Below, piece by piece: positions 40,579 through 49,366 of a stretch of DNA of 64,000 nt. The notes under the pieces are model-generated. The model was not told the DNA's origin, did not search any database, and saw only the letters and a program-made list of their open reading frames with translations. The number at the start of each line of letters is the position of its first letter. Position 1 is the first letter of the stretch. The DNA is from Rhynchopus euleeides (taxonomy: Eukaryota > Euglenozoa > Diplonemea > Diplonemida > Diplonemidae). Location of the stretch: positions 1,922,001-1,986,000 of the forward strand of contig OY723277.1 in the NCBI GenBank assembly GCA_963210315.1, read 5' to 3'. The position numbers were made by a program, and so were the translations under genes.

Positions 40579-41430
40579 GTGATGATTTTTTGGGGTCCTA
40601 AAAAATGTACCTCAGTTTCGTACCTTGCCTTTGTACCTGAACCACTCCCGACCGCATTATTTCGTTCTTTGCAAGGGAAGGGTGTCACTACGCTCACTCA
40701 GCACGCCGAGCAACACATGCCGCGTGCCCAGGGCCTCGCAGAGGTGTCAGATGCTGCTGCAGAGGAGTACCTTGCTCGAAAGACGCTCGCCAAACGGGAG
40801 ATGTGCGGGGTCTCGGCAGAGAGCGTTGTGGCAGACCTGCGTAAAAAGAAAACGGCACACGACATCGGTGAGGCGACATTATTTCGGGCGCTCCGTCGGG
40901 CTGGGTACATAGGAGAGCGAGTGGGACGTGGTGACGACAGATATATGCAGTGGTGCATCAACTGCCCGCACGTGCGGGAAAAGCGGCGTTCCTTGCTAGC
41001 CAAGAAAGATGTCACCTGCACTCCTACTCCTCCCACTCCTCCTGCTCCTACCCCCACACCAACTGATGTGGGCAGTGAGAGTGATGGCAGCTCCAGAGCA
41101 GCAGATGATCTAGGAAGCAATGAGCGGGTCAGCCGGGCAGACTACCTCAGTCTGTACCGGAAGTACGAAGCGTTGCGGGCCCGCCACCACCGCCTCCAGG
41201 AGAGGACCCGAGGGTTGAGAGTAGGGTTGTACAACGCCAGGGGAGGGTATTCCCCTGGCGTTGAGACATCCCTGGCGACCTTGCGGTCGCACTGTGTGGG
41301 GGCTGAGTCGGCAGGCAGATGCCGATCCAATGACCTTGTTGAGTCCCCACATGGTACACTCTCATACGTGTTGTCGAGACTGCGTGGTGTGCATATCCTG
41401 CGGGGCGCAAATTACACAGCACAATCATAA
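40579..41430 (+). CDS. element Y ORF a, putative DNA-binding protein
   Basis: 283 residues if started in the TIR; the alternative Met at 40717 (MPRAQGLAEVSDAAAEEYL) gives 237. Residues about 75-115 (VVADLRKKKTAHDIGEATLF and RALRRAGYIGERVG) have helix-turn-helix character, as in transposase N-termini. A Cys pair (CINC) and a Pro/Thr-rich linker follow. A charged helical stretch comes next (LYRKYEALRARHHRLQERTR). After that the composition becomes unlike a protein core, so the real end may be an intron donor near 41222. I infer an element-encoded DNA-binding factor. No family is confirmed. Confidence 0.45.
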   Translation: MMIFWGPKKCTSVSYLAFVPEPLPTALFRSLQGKGVTTLTQHAEQHMPRAQGLAEVSDAAAEEYLARKTLAKREMCGVSAESVVADLRKKKTAHDIGEATLFRALRRAGYIGERVGRGDDRYMQWCINCPHVREKRRSLLAKKDVTCTPTPPTPPAPTPTPTDVGSESDGSSRAADDLGSNERVSRADYLSLYRKYEALRARHHRLQERTRGLRVGLYNARGGYSPGVETSLATLRSHCVGAESAGRCRSNDLVESPHGTLSYVLSRLRGVHILRGANYTAQS

Positions 41431-41465
41431 CCACTTCGGCTCTCAGGGCGTACAATATCCCAATC

Positions 41466-41735
41466 GTGCCTTCACAGGCTAAGATCGACGAAGCAAAATC
41501 ATCTACAACGCTGCCTACTAATGCCGATGCAGCCTCCCAGGCGTACGAAGTACTCACAATGACCCATATGCGATCGAAGTACTACACCCAGAAGGTGGCT
41601 GAACTCATTCTGCTGACGCAACAACACAACATTCCCACTAATCAGGTCAAGAAAGACCTTGCCGAGGCACTGGGGAAGGCAACATGCGTGCCACCTGAGC
41701 CAGAACCACCGCAGAAAAGGCAAAGAACGAAATAA
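41466..41735 (+). CDS. element Y ORF b, short helical protein or second exon
   Basis: 89 residues rich in Ala/Gln/Lys, with YYTQKVAELILLTQQHN and VKKDLAEALGKAT, ending in a basic PQKRQRTK just inside the right arm. A CTTCACAG acceptor-like site lies at 41472-41479 next to the conserved-looking start, so it may be the second exon of ORF a. No family is recognised. Confidence 0.35.
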   Translation: MPSQAKIDEAKSSTTLPTNADAASQAYEVLTMTHMRSKYYTQKVAELILLTQQHNIPTNQVKKDLAEALGKATCVPPEPEPPQKRQRTK

Positions 41736-42092
41736 TGCGGTCGGGAGTGGTTCAGGTACAAAGGCAAGGTACGAAACTGAGGTACATTTTTTAGGACCCC
41801 AAAAAATCATCACAAAAGTGCGTATCAGGTGTCACAAGTGGGCCCCAGACAGTTTCCGGGGGGGTATGGGTCGGATTTTCGGGTCAGATCAGGTATTAGG
41901 GCGGTTCTGATGGTATGTTGAAAATTTTGGTTTTCGTACGTTTTTAGGGGGGCTCACGGTGGGATCTTGTAAATTTTACATGTATAACTACAAGTATAAT
42001 ACATGTATTTTACATGTATAATACTTGCATGTCAACTATTATGCATGTATAATACATGTATATGCCTGAAATATACATGTAAAATACATGTA

Positions 42093-42894
42093 CCGTAAAC
42101 GGAAATATTGTGGACCGTAATAAAGGTGAACCGTACTATAGGTGGACCGTAAAAAAGATGGAACAAATGGGATTTTTCCGGAACTTGGAACATTTTTACG
42201 GTCCACCTATTTTACGGTTGGGATCGTGGACTTGGCGGTTTTTTTTACGAGTTCCTTCGCGACGAAGTCGCGAAGGAACCAAGGAAATCGTACGGCTGAA
42301 GCTGCAGGATTAACACCACAGGGCCCCAGCACAGAGTGTGCACTCACCATCGTCCGGGAACTGTTCTCCCACAGTTACTGCAGGGTGTACTACACTAAAG
42401 GAGTACGATTTCCCTGAATTTTTCGGGCACTGATTCACGAATTTACATCTGGAGGGAGCCCGGTGGTCTCAGCTTCTGTCTGCGCGCCCTGCCGTACTGT
42501 GGCTGCTTTTGTGGGCTCGTGCAGCAGGTTCTACTTTTACTTCTACCGGAATGCTCCTTGCATGGTACTACACTTCTCGAGGTGTGGTGGTGGGTGAGTC
42601 TCGAGGTGAGATCGTGCCTTTTCCACACGCAGGGAGGACTTGCTTCTCTTGCTGGTGTTGGTTGCGGTGGTGGAGGGAGGGTCCAAAGCTGGGAGGTCGG
42701 GAGGCCTACGTGTGGGTGTCTGCGGCGTGGAGGCCGCAGTCCGCGCCCCGCAACCCACCAGCCCGCGGGCGAAAAACGCATTGTCTTTTCCATATTCAGT
42801 CCCAATAAATGGTGGACCGTAAAAAAGATGGAACGTTTGGCCTTTTTTTGGGAACTTGGAACATTTTTACGGTCCACCCTTTTTCCGTTTACGG
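42093..42894 (+). mobile_element. TA-flanked element Z1
   Basis: The ends are CCGTAAACGG and CCGTTTACGG, bordered by TA at 42091-42092 and 42895-42896, 802 bp. Subterminal repeats of GTGGACCGTA and GTAAAAAAGATGGAAC occur on both arms. It includes the Q repeat (42245-42420) with the hairpin TTCGCGACGAAGTCGCGAA. No gene. Confidence 0.8.
42245..42420 (-). repeat. dispersed repeat Q inside Z1
   Basis: GAAATCGTACGGCTGAAGC, the CACAGGG block and CCGTCCGGGAACTG-type sequence align with 24000-24245. The inverted counterpart in Z2 is at 43485-43665. Confidence 0.55.
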
Positions 42895-43001
42895 TATATC
42901 AAGTAAAAATACATGTATAATACTTGCATGTCAACTATTATACATGTATTTTTACTTGATATACATGTATTTTACATGTATATTTCAGGCATTTACATGT
43001 A

Positions 43002-43811
43002 CCGTAAACGGAAAAAGGGTGGACCGTAAAAATGTTCCAAGTTCCCAAAAAAAGGCCAAACGTTCCATCTTTTTTACGGTCCACTATTTATTGGGACTGC
43101 ATATGGAAAAGACAATGCGATTTTCGCCCGCGGGCTGGTGGGTTGCGGGGCGCGGACTGCGGCCTCCACGCCGCAGACTCCCGCACGTAGGCCTCCCGAC
43201 CTCCCAGCTTTGGACCCTCCCTCCACCACCGCAACCAACACCAGCAAGAGAAGCAAGTCCTCCCTGCGTGTGGAAAGGGCACGATCACCACCACTCACCT
43301 CGAGACTCACCCACCACCACACCTCGAGAAGTGTAGTACCATGCAAGGAGCGTTCCGGTAGAAGTAAAAGTAGAACCTGATGCACGAGCCCACAAAAGCA
43401 GCCACAGTACGGCAGGGCGCGCAGACAGAAGCTGAGACCACCGGGCTCCCTCCAGATGTAAATTCGTGAATCAGTGCCCGGAAAATTCAGGGAAATCGTA
43501 CTCCTTTAGTGTAGTACACCCTGCAGTAACTGTGGGAGAACAGTTCCCGGACGATGGTGAGCGCACACTCTGTGCTGAGGCTCTGTGGTGTTAATCCTGC
43601 AGCTTCAGTCGTACGATTTCCTTGGTTCCTTCGCGACTTCGTCACGAAGGAACTCGTAAAAAAAACCGCCAAGTCCACTATCCCAACCGTAAAATAGGTG
43701 GACCGTAAAAATGTTCCAAGTTCCGGAAAAATCCCATTTGTTCCATCTTTTTTACGGTCCACCTATAGTACGGTTCACCTTTATTACGGTCCACAATATT
43801 TCCGTTTACGG
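43002..43811 (-). mobile_element. TA-flanked element Z2, inverted copy of Z1
   Basis: Same family as Z1 in opposite orientation, bordered by TA, 810 bp. It has small differences, such as TTCGTCACGAAGG in the hairpin and a 6-bp gain in the ACCACCACTCACC segment. Z1 and Z2 make a 1.7 kb inverted repeat with a 107-bp spacer of X sequence. Confidence 0.8.
43485..43665 (+). repeat. dispersed repeat Q inside Z2
   Basis: The reverse complement of the copy in Z1, carried as part of Z2. Confidence 0.55.
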
Positions 43812-43947
43812 TATTTTACATGTATAATACTTGTCATGCAAGTATTATACATGTATAATACTTGCATGACAAGTAAAATACTTGCATGCAAGTAAAATAC
43901 ATGTATTTTACTTGCATGCAAGTATTTTACTTGTCATGCAAGTATTA

Positions 43948-44669
43948 CCGTATACGTAAATATTATGGAACGTAAATATTATGGAACGGGCCCATTTTTG
44001 GCCGGTCCGTTCCATAATATTTACGTTCCATAATATTTACAGGGCCAGTTGGGGACTCGGTGGTGAGGACGGCTTGCGTCAGGAATCGCGCGAAAAGTGC
44101 ACGAGTAGGTCCCGTCAGGGACTCTGTATGCCGTCCGATCACCTGGTCCAAGTCCCCGAGTCGCAGAAAGCCCTGTAAATATTATGGAACGAAAAAAATC
44201 TGCAACATAACCCCCCCCCTTCCTCCCCTCCCTTCCTCCCCCCTCCCCTCCCCTCCCCTCCCCTCCCCTATTGATGTCCCCCCCCCCCCTCCCCCAGCGC
44301 TTTGCCGCTCGTGTGAGTACCGCCCTGACTGGGAGAAAGGGTAGGGCTGGTTGGGTTGGCGGAGTTGGGCGGATGGGCGAAACGGAAAAATCGACGAGGT
44401 CGCAGCGTCAGGGCGTTCTGGGCTGGCTGGTGGTGGTTGGGACAAGACCGACGAGATTAGAAGCGGCACTGGTAGACGGGTTTTGAGGCCCCCCGCCCCC
44501 AGGTTCCCCCTGCCCACCTGGACGGACCCAAGTGCCTCACACCGGATCTCTCCCCACCCGGTGGTCTACCTGACGGATACGCGAAAAAAAATCTGGAACG
44601 CCAACCCACCAGCGTTCCAAAATATTTACGTTCCATAATATTTACGTTCCAAAATATTTACGTATACGG
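43948..44669 (-). mobile_element. MITE W, copy 3, interrupted
   Basis: W family ends with TA on both sides, 722 bp because of an insertion of about 390 bp after 44202. Without it the element matches W at 44869 closely. Confidence 0.8.
44203..44595. mobile_element. short insertion with 12-bp target duplication, SINE-like
   Basis: GAAAAAAATCTG (44191-44202) is repeated as GAAAAAAAATCTG (44583-44595), while uninterrupted W copies have it once. The insert starts CAACATAACCCCCCCCC, is pyrimidine-rich for 100 bp, then has unique sequence. A target duplication of this length points to retrotransposition, not to a TA or hAT transposase. No gene is present. Confidence 0.7.
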
Positions 44670-44868
44670 TATACATGTATTTTACTTGTCATGCAAGTAT
44701 TTTACATGTATAATACTTGCATGACAAGTATTATACATGTAAAATACATGTAAATGCCTGAAATATACATGTAAAATACATGTATAATAGTTGACATGCA
44801 AGTATTATACTTGTATTTTTACTTGATATACATGTATTTTACATGTATATTTCAGGCATATACATGTA

Positions 44869-45197
44869 CCGTATACGTAAATATTATGGAACGTAAATAT
44901 TATGGAACGGGCCCATTTTTGGCCGGTCCGTTCCATAATATTTACGTTCCATAATATTTACAGGGCCAGTTGGGGACTCGGTGGTGAGGACGGCTTGCGT
45001 CAGGAATCGCGCGAAAAGTGCACGAGTAGGTCCCGTCAGGGACTCTGTATGCCGTCCGATCACCTGGTCCAAGTCCCCGAGTCGCAGAAAGCCCTGTAAA
45101 TATTATGGAACGAAAAAAATCTGGAACGCCAACCCACCAGCGTTCCAAAATATTTACGTTCCATAATATTTACGTTCCAAAATATTTACGTATACGG
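44869..45197 (-). mobile_element. MITE W, copy 4
   Basis: 329 bp, bordered by TA. It lacks one 16-bp subterminal GTAAATATT-TGGAAC repeat compared with the copy at 2949. Confidence 0.85.
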
Positions 45198-45457
45198 TAT
45201 TATACATGTATAATAGTTGACATGCAAGTATTATACATGTATAATACATGTATATACTTGTAGTTATACATGTAAAATTTACAAGATCCCACTGTGCTTA
45301 TGACCCCCCCTACCCCCCCCCCCGTAAGGTTTCTTTGTACGCGACCTATCATCTCCCCTGATGGCCTCCACCACTACCCACCACCACCACCACCTGACTA
45401 CCACCCCCCTCCAAATCACAGGACCGCTGCCCGGCAGCCCCACTCCCCACCCCTCCA

Positions 45458-46417
45458 ATGCCCCTGCCACTGCGGGAGGGGAACCTGTTCCCTGTGCGAC
45501 GAGAAGAGCCTATTGTACGACGTCCCCCTCCGTGGCGCGACCCGCTGGAACTCCACCACGGGCACTTCCAATATGCCGTGGAGCTGGTGCATGTGGACGA
45601 AAGCCTCGGGCTGTCCTGTCAGTGCGGCGAGCTGGGATGTGTGGTGGTTGGTATTGACGACGCGAGCCCCTCGGCGCACAGCGGGCTCTCCGTGGGGATG
45701 CGCCTCGTCAGCATCCACGGGCACCGCATCTTCAACGAAAACGACCTGGTCACCGCGAGGCAGCTCGCCGCGAGAGACAGGGCCCTCGCAGTCATGGTGG
45801 TGGCGGTGCGCAGCCACCTCCGCGCAACCTCCCCCACCCCGCACACCGCACACCACCAGGTGAGCTACCGGGTGACCGACGCGGTTGCCATCCGCACCAT
45901 CCCCCACCGGGTGCCGGGGCGGGCCGCCCCCCCCGCCCCTCTGCCCTTCCACTTCGAGCACCCAGGGCTGCCTGCTAGCCCGGCAGCCTCTAGGCTCCGC
46001 CCCGGCAGCCCGCGCCTGGTTGTCTACAACACAGACTACGACGACTACGGCCCCAGCATCGCCCCCCGGAGGGGGGCGGCTGCGCCGCCCCTCCGCTCCC
46101 CGAGGTCCCCCGGGTCCCCCGGTGGGTTTGTGGGTCCTGCTCGCAACTCAGTCCCAGCGGTGCACTTCCCCCAGGGGTATTCGGGGCGCCCGGTCCCCGG
46201 GACCCGCTCTGGGTACACAGGGGCCGGTGTGGGTGACGCTGAGGTCGGAGGGTGGGATGGCGGCGGCGGGGTGCCGCGGCAGCCCATGAGCCCCGGTGCG
46301 GTGGGGGGGTTCGTGTCGCCCCGGTGGAGAGGGGGGCTGTATGAGGCACGGCATGGGCAGGAGGATCCGTTTCCGGCGCTGCAGGCGGGGCTGCCACCGG
46401 AGTTGAAGAGGCCTTGA
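45458..46417 (+). CDS. PDZ-like domain protein with Pro/Gly-rich tail
   Basis: 319 residues. After a Pro/Arg-rich start, residues 30-110 contain YAVELVHVDESLGLSC, GCVVVGIDDASPSAHSGLSV and GMRLVSIHGHRIFNENDLV. That order is typical of a PDZ fold: a ligand-loop strand, the SPAxxSGL-like turn, then G-x-x-L-x-x-I-x-G. PDZ domains bind C-terminal peptides in scaffold or quality-control proteins. Residues 150-319 are Pro/Gly/Arg-rich and probably disordered, with one YNTDYDDYG acidic-tyrosine patch. No protease domain is attached. The gene starts 147 bp right of element X, so its upstream region has been remodelled by transposons. I am fairly sure of the domain but not of the start. Confidence 0.6.
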   Translation: MPLPLREGNLFPVRREEPIVRRPPPWRDPLELHHGHFQYAVELVHVDESLGLSCQCGELGCVVVGIDDASPSAHSGLSVGMRLVSIHGHRIFNENDLVTARQLAARDRALAVMVVAVRSHLRATSPTPHTAHHQVSYRVTDAVAIRTIPHRVPGRAAPPAPLPFHFEHPGLPASPAASRLRPGSPRLVVYNTDYDDYGPSIAPRRGAAAPPLRSPRSPGSPGGFVGPARNSVPAVHFPQGYSGRPVPGTRSGYTGAGVGDAEVGGWDGGGGVPRQPMSPGAVGGFVSPRWRGGLYEARHGQEDPFPALQAGLPPELKRP

Positions 46418-47281
46418 GGAAGGGCGGACCCACCCCAGCCCCTCGTGTGTGTTTGGCAGAGACTTGGGGTGGTGGTGGTGGTGGTGGTGGGGGGTGGAGA
46501 GGGGGTGCATCTTGGGACAGGCGGTGTGCTGTCCATTTTTCGAGCCAACAGGCACACCCTTCTCAGGTGGGGTTCTGCAAGGATGGGACGGTCTTTGTGC
46601 CGTGGGGAGGAGGGGGGGGGGTAGACAGGGTTGCGCTCTTTGTTTGTACGAAAGGTGTCCTGCGAATTCATGTGTGCTGCGGTTTGAGGGCATATCCCCC
46701 GAAAAAAAGCGCTGCCACCGAGCCTTATAGTTAGAAACCTGCGAGGTTCTGCCAAAGAAAGGGGGCGGGGAGAGGGGTGCATCATCTTCGAACTTTTCTT
46801 CTTGGCTTGCCTGCTGGCGTGGTGTTCCATGGGTTTGGGGTCTGGGAGCCCCGGAATCCAACCGCCGCGTTACTGAGATGGATGGGCAGGGAAATGTCGG
46901 CATCCAATAAAAAAGAAGCCGGGACGGGGCAATTGCTCCGTGGTAAATTACCTGCCAAAAACAAACTCGGGTGGTGTCGGCTGAAGCTGTCTTTCTCTCT
47001 CTCCGCTCGCAAGTTCCCACCGCGGCAAAGGCAGGCGACGTGGTGGTGCGGTGCGGTGGTGTGTGGGCCGTGCCCCCCCACCCACGCCCGCCACCCTTTC
47101 GTGCGCTTCTTCCCCTGGTGGTGCTTGCCCCTCTTGTCCTTTGCACTGTATTATCGTGATGTGTCGCCGTTCCCCCACCTCTCCCCCCCTACCAGCGCCT
47201 CTGTAGATTTCGTAGACCGTTCCTCCGTAGAACTGAGGGAGAACTGAAGAGTATTACGCCGCCCCCTGTCACCCCCCCCCC
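46418..47281. other. gene-free region
   Basis: G/T-rich simple DNA at 46460-46500 and 46600-46620. Minus-strand frames of 260-330 codons overlap the 3' part of the PDZ gene and have biased, shadow-like composition. Nothing supportable. Confidence 0.6.
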
Positions 47282-47283
47282 TA

Positions 47284-48430
47284 GGGGGGGTCAAATGGGG
47301 GTGACAAACACGATTTTTCAAAAAACCGGCGCAGAGGCCCCAAAGCCCCCGTAAACCCTCCAAACCCCCCCAGATCGGTCCGGAAACCCATCGAACCCCA
47401 CTTTTCCACCATCCCGGGCACCTCAGGTGCCCGAATTGGGGTACCTAAATTTTGTGCCACCGTTTGGTACCGGACAGTGCCACTGTGTGGGAGGTTGGAA
47501 AAGAAAATGCCCCAACACCCCACATCTGAGGGTTGCAATGCATGTTGCTTGCCAACCACGTCATCCGGTGGGTGTCAGGCGCTATGTAGGTGGCATCAGC
47601 CAGGTCTTCGATGAGTTCTGGCTTGTATATGTACCTCCCTGCCACCATGCACCGTGAGGCTGCCTGTAGGTACGGAACAGTCCAGATGGTCGTGTGATTC
47701 CTGTGCAGCAGTGTTCCATAACCGGGATGTGTTGACAACGACTGTTGCAACACGAGCTGTACATTCCGAGAACACACGAAGTGCGCTGTCGTGGTACCCA
47801 TTGTGCCAGAATTGGTAGTTGCTGCGGTCTACTTTGCCTGGCCCAAGAGCACTGGTACTGAACGGTGCAATATGCGTGGCGAGGTGAATGCAACGGAAGC
47901 GCGCAAAGTCAATACAGCTCTCGGATGGCGGGTGGTGGTGCCACTAGTGTGTGACGTTCACTCGAGGATACAACGCATCACAATGAATCAGCAACCGTGG
48001 ACCGAGTACAATACGCTCTCTGTGGCTGGTGTGGGGGACAAAGGCAGTGCCTGTGCCGCAGGCAGGGAGGTACATACACAAGCCAGAACTCATCGAAGAC
48101 CCGGCTGATGCCACCTACATAGCGCCTGACACCCACCGGATGACGTGGTTGGCAAGCAACATGCATTGCAACCCTCAGATGTGGGGTGTTGGGGCATTTT
48201 CTTTTCCAACCTCCCACACAGTGGCACTGTACGGTACCAAACGGTGGCACAAAATTTAGGTACCCCAATTCGGGCACCTGAGGTGCCCGGGATGGTGGAA
48301 AAGTGGGGTTCGATGGGTTTCCGGACCGATCTGGGGGGGTTTGGAGGGTTTACGGGGGCTTTGGGGCCTCTGCGCCGGTTTTTTGAAAAATCGTGTTTAT
48401 CCACGTAAAAGGGGGGCATTTGACCCCCCC
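47284..48430. mobile_element. long-TIR, G-tract-ended TA element N
   Basis: It begins GGGGGGGTCAAATG and ends CATTTGACCCCCCC. TA borders both sides, and beyond the TA lies a C-run of about ten on the left and fourteen on the right. Arms of about 365 bp (47284-47650 and 48063-48430) are nearly identical inverted repeats. A middle of about 410 bp is unique. Each arm carries the same outward-reading frame (KPELIEDLADATYIAPDTHR in the left arm, one residue different in the right arm). No transposase is recognised. Confidence 0.8.
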
Positions 48431-48658
48431 TACCCCCCCCCCCCCTCTTTGTAATGGCCTGCAAACCAGGGCAATTCCTAACTATCGACCCATCGACCCA
48501 CCAAAAACCGGTTTCCCCCCCCCACTTTTTCCATCGACCCACCGAATTTCTGGGTCGGTGGGTCGATGGGTTGATGGGTTGAGGGGATCGCCCCGTCGAC
48601 CCATCAACCCACCGACTTTGGTCAGGGGCTTGACATGACATGGATCCTGTCAACCTGT

Positions 48659-48720
48659 GAACAGATGTTCACTACCGTGGCCTCCGGCGGCTGGGGGGCT
48701 CCGCCCCCCAGACCCCCCTG
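48659..48720 (-). repeat. GC hairpin repeat, copy F
   Basis: Full-length, minus orientation; pair member inside R copy 2. Confidence 0.85.
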
Positions 48721-48814
48721 TGGCGTGTCTTTGCGCGACAATTTATCGTCACATCGGGGAGGGACTGGCCACTCAGGATGCAGCCCATTTCACACCGAAT
48801 CTGCGCCCGCCAGG

Positions 48815-48876
48815 GATAAATGTTCGCTACCGTGGCCTCCGGCGGCTGGGGGGCAGAGCCCCCCAGACCCCCCCTG
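48815..48876 (-). repeat. GC hairpin repeat, copy G
   Basis: Minus orientation; the loop is changed to GGCAGAGCC. Confidence 0.8.
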
Positions 48877-49366
48877 TGCCCTATGTTTGTCCAGCAGGGA
48901 CAGGCACCCCCGTTTGAAAGGTAGCCTATTGGACCCTGCGTGTCATGCCATCTTGAACATGAGTTCATCACGCAGCTGTTTCAGGGGGAGTCCCAAAAAG
49001 TGCAAGCCCTGTGGGTCGATGCTACGTCATCGTCTGTCATGCTGCCCGCCCCGTCAATCATGGGGAGGTCCTGCACCCCAAGGAAGTTGCAGATGCAGTG
49101 GGCGCGAAGAAAACACGGGCCACCATGGAGCTGCTAGCTGAGCGCGCACGTTTCGCGCGCGAAGCGCGCGAAAAAAAATTTACCCCCCTTTTTGACAGTC
49201 TTTGCCCAGCTCCCCCCCTTTTTCCCCCCATCGACCCAGTTTTCCCCCGACCCTGGAAAGTTAGGAATACCCCTGCCTGCAAACCTGAACGAAACGCGAC
49301 ACCCCTCATCTGCACACCACCTGCTCACCCTCAGGCTTGCTCCAGCTGCAAGGCGACAGTTGCCCC

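Larger units (their letters stand above)
40457..41936. mobile_element. long-TIR element Y carrying ORFs
   Basis: Inverted repeats of about 216 bp (40457-40672 and 41720-41936) with few mismatches, starting C(A/G)AAACCAAAATTTTC and bordered by TA. Between the arms lie an ORF with a helix-turn-helix-like segment and a second short ORF. The first ORF begins inside the left arm and the second ends inside the right arm. Long TIRs with internal ORFs recall foldback-type elements. No catalytic DDE motif is seen. Confidence 0.75.
40437..45310. mobile_element. TA-flanked G-tract TIR element X, host of a multi-element nest
   Basis: The termini are GGGGGGGTCATAAGC and its reverse complement, bordered by TA at 40435-40436 and 45311-45312. 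The left flank is a C-run (now split by the hAT element) and the right flank is a C-run. Subterminal arms share GGGATCTTGTAAATTTTACA and long TACATGTA-rich palindromic DNA (41950-42090 against 45198-45290). Elements Y, Z1, Z2, W3 and W4 are inserted into its TA dinucleotides. Without them X would be roughly 700-800 bp. It encodes nothing recognisable. Confidence 0.75.
48560..49095 (-). repeat. dispersed repeat R, copy 2
   Basis: Inverted relative to 18943-19500. It is preceded at 48480-48600 by imperfect repeats of TCGACCCATCGACCCACC, and followed by the hairpin CGCGCGCGAAGCGCGCG at 49152-49168. Confidence 0.7.

Noticed and set aside
46045-47146. 260-330 codon minus-strand frames over and beyond the PDZ gene
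   Set aside because: Partly antisense to the PDZ gene's GC-rich tail and partly low-complexity His/Thr/Pro; no domain.
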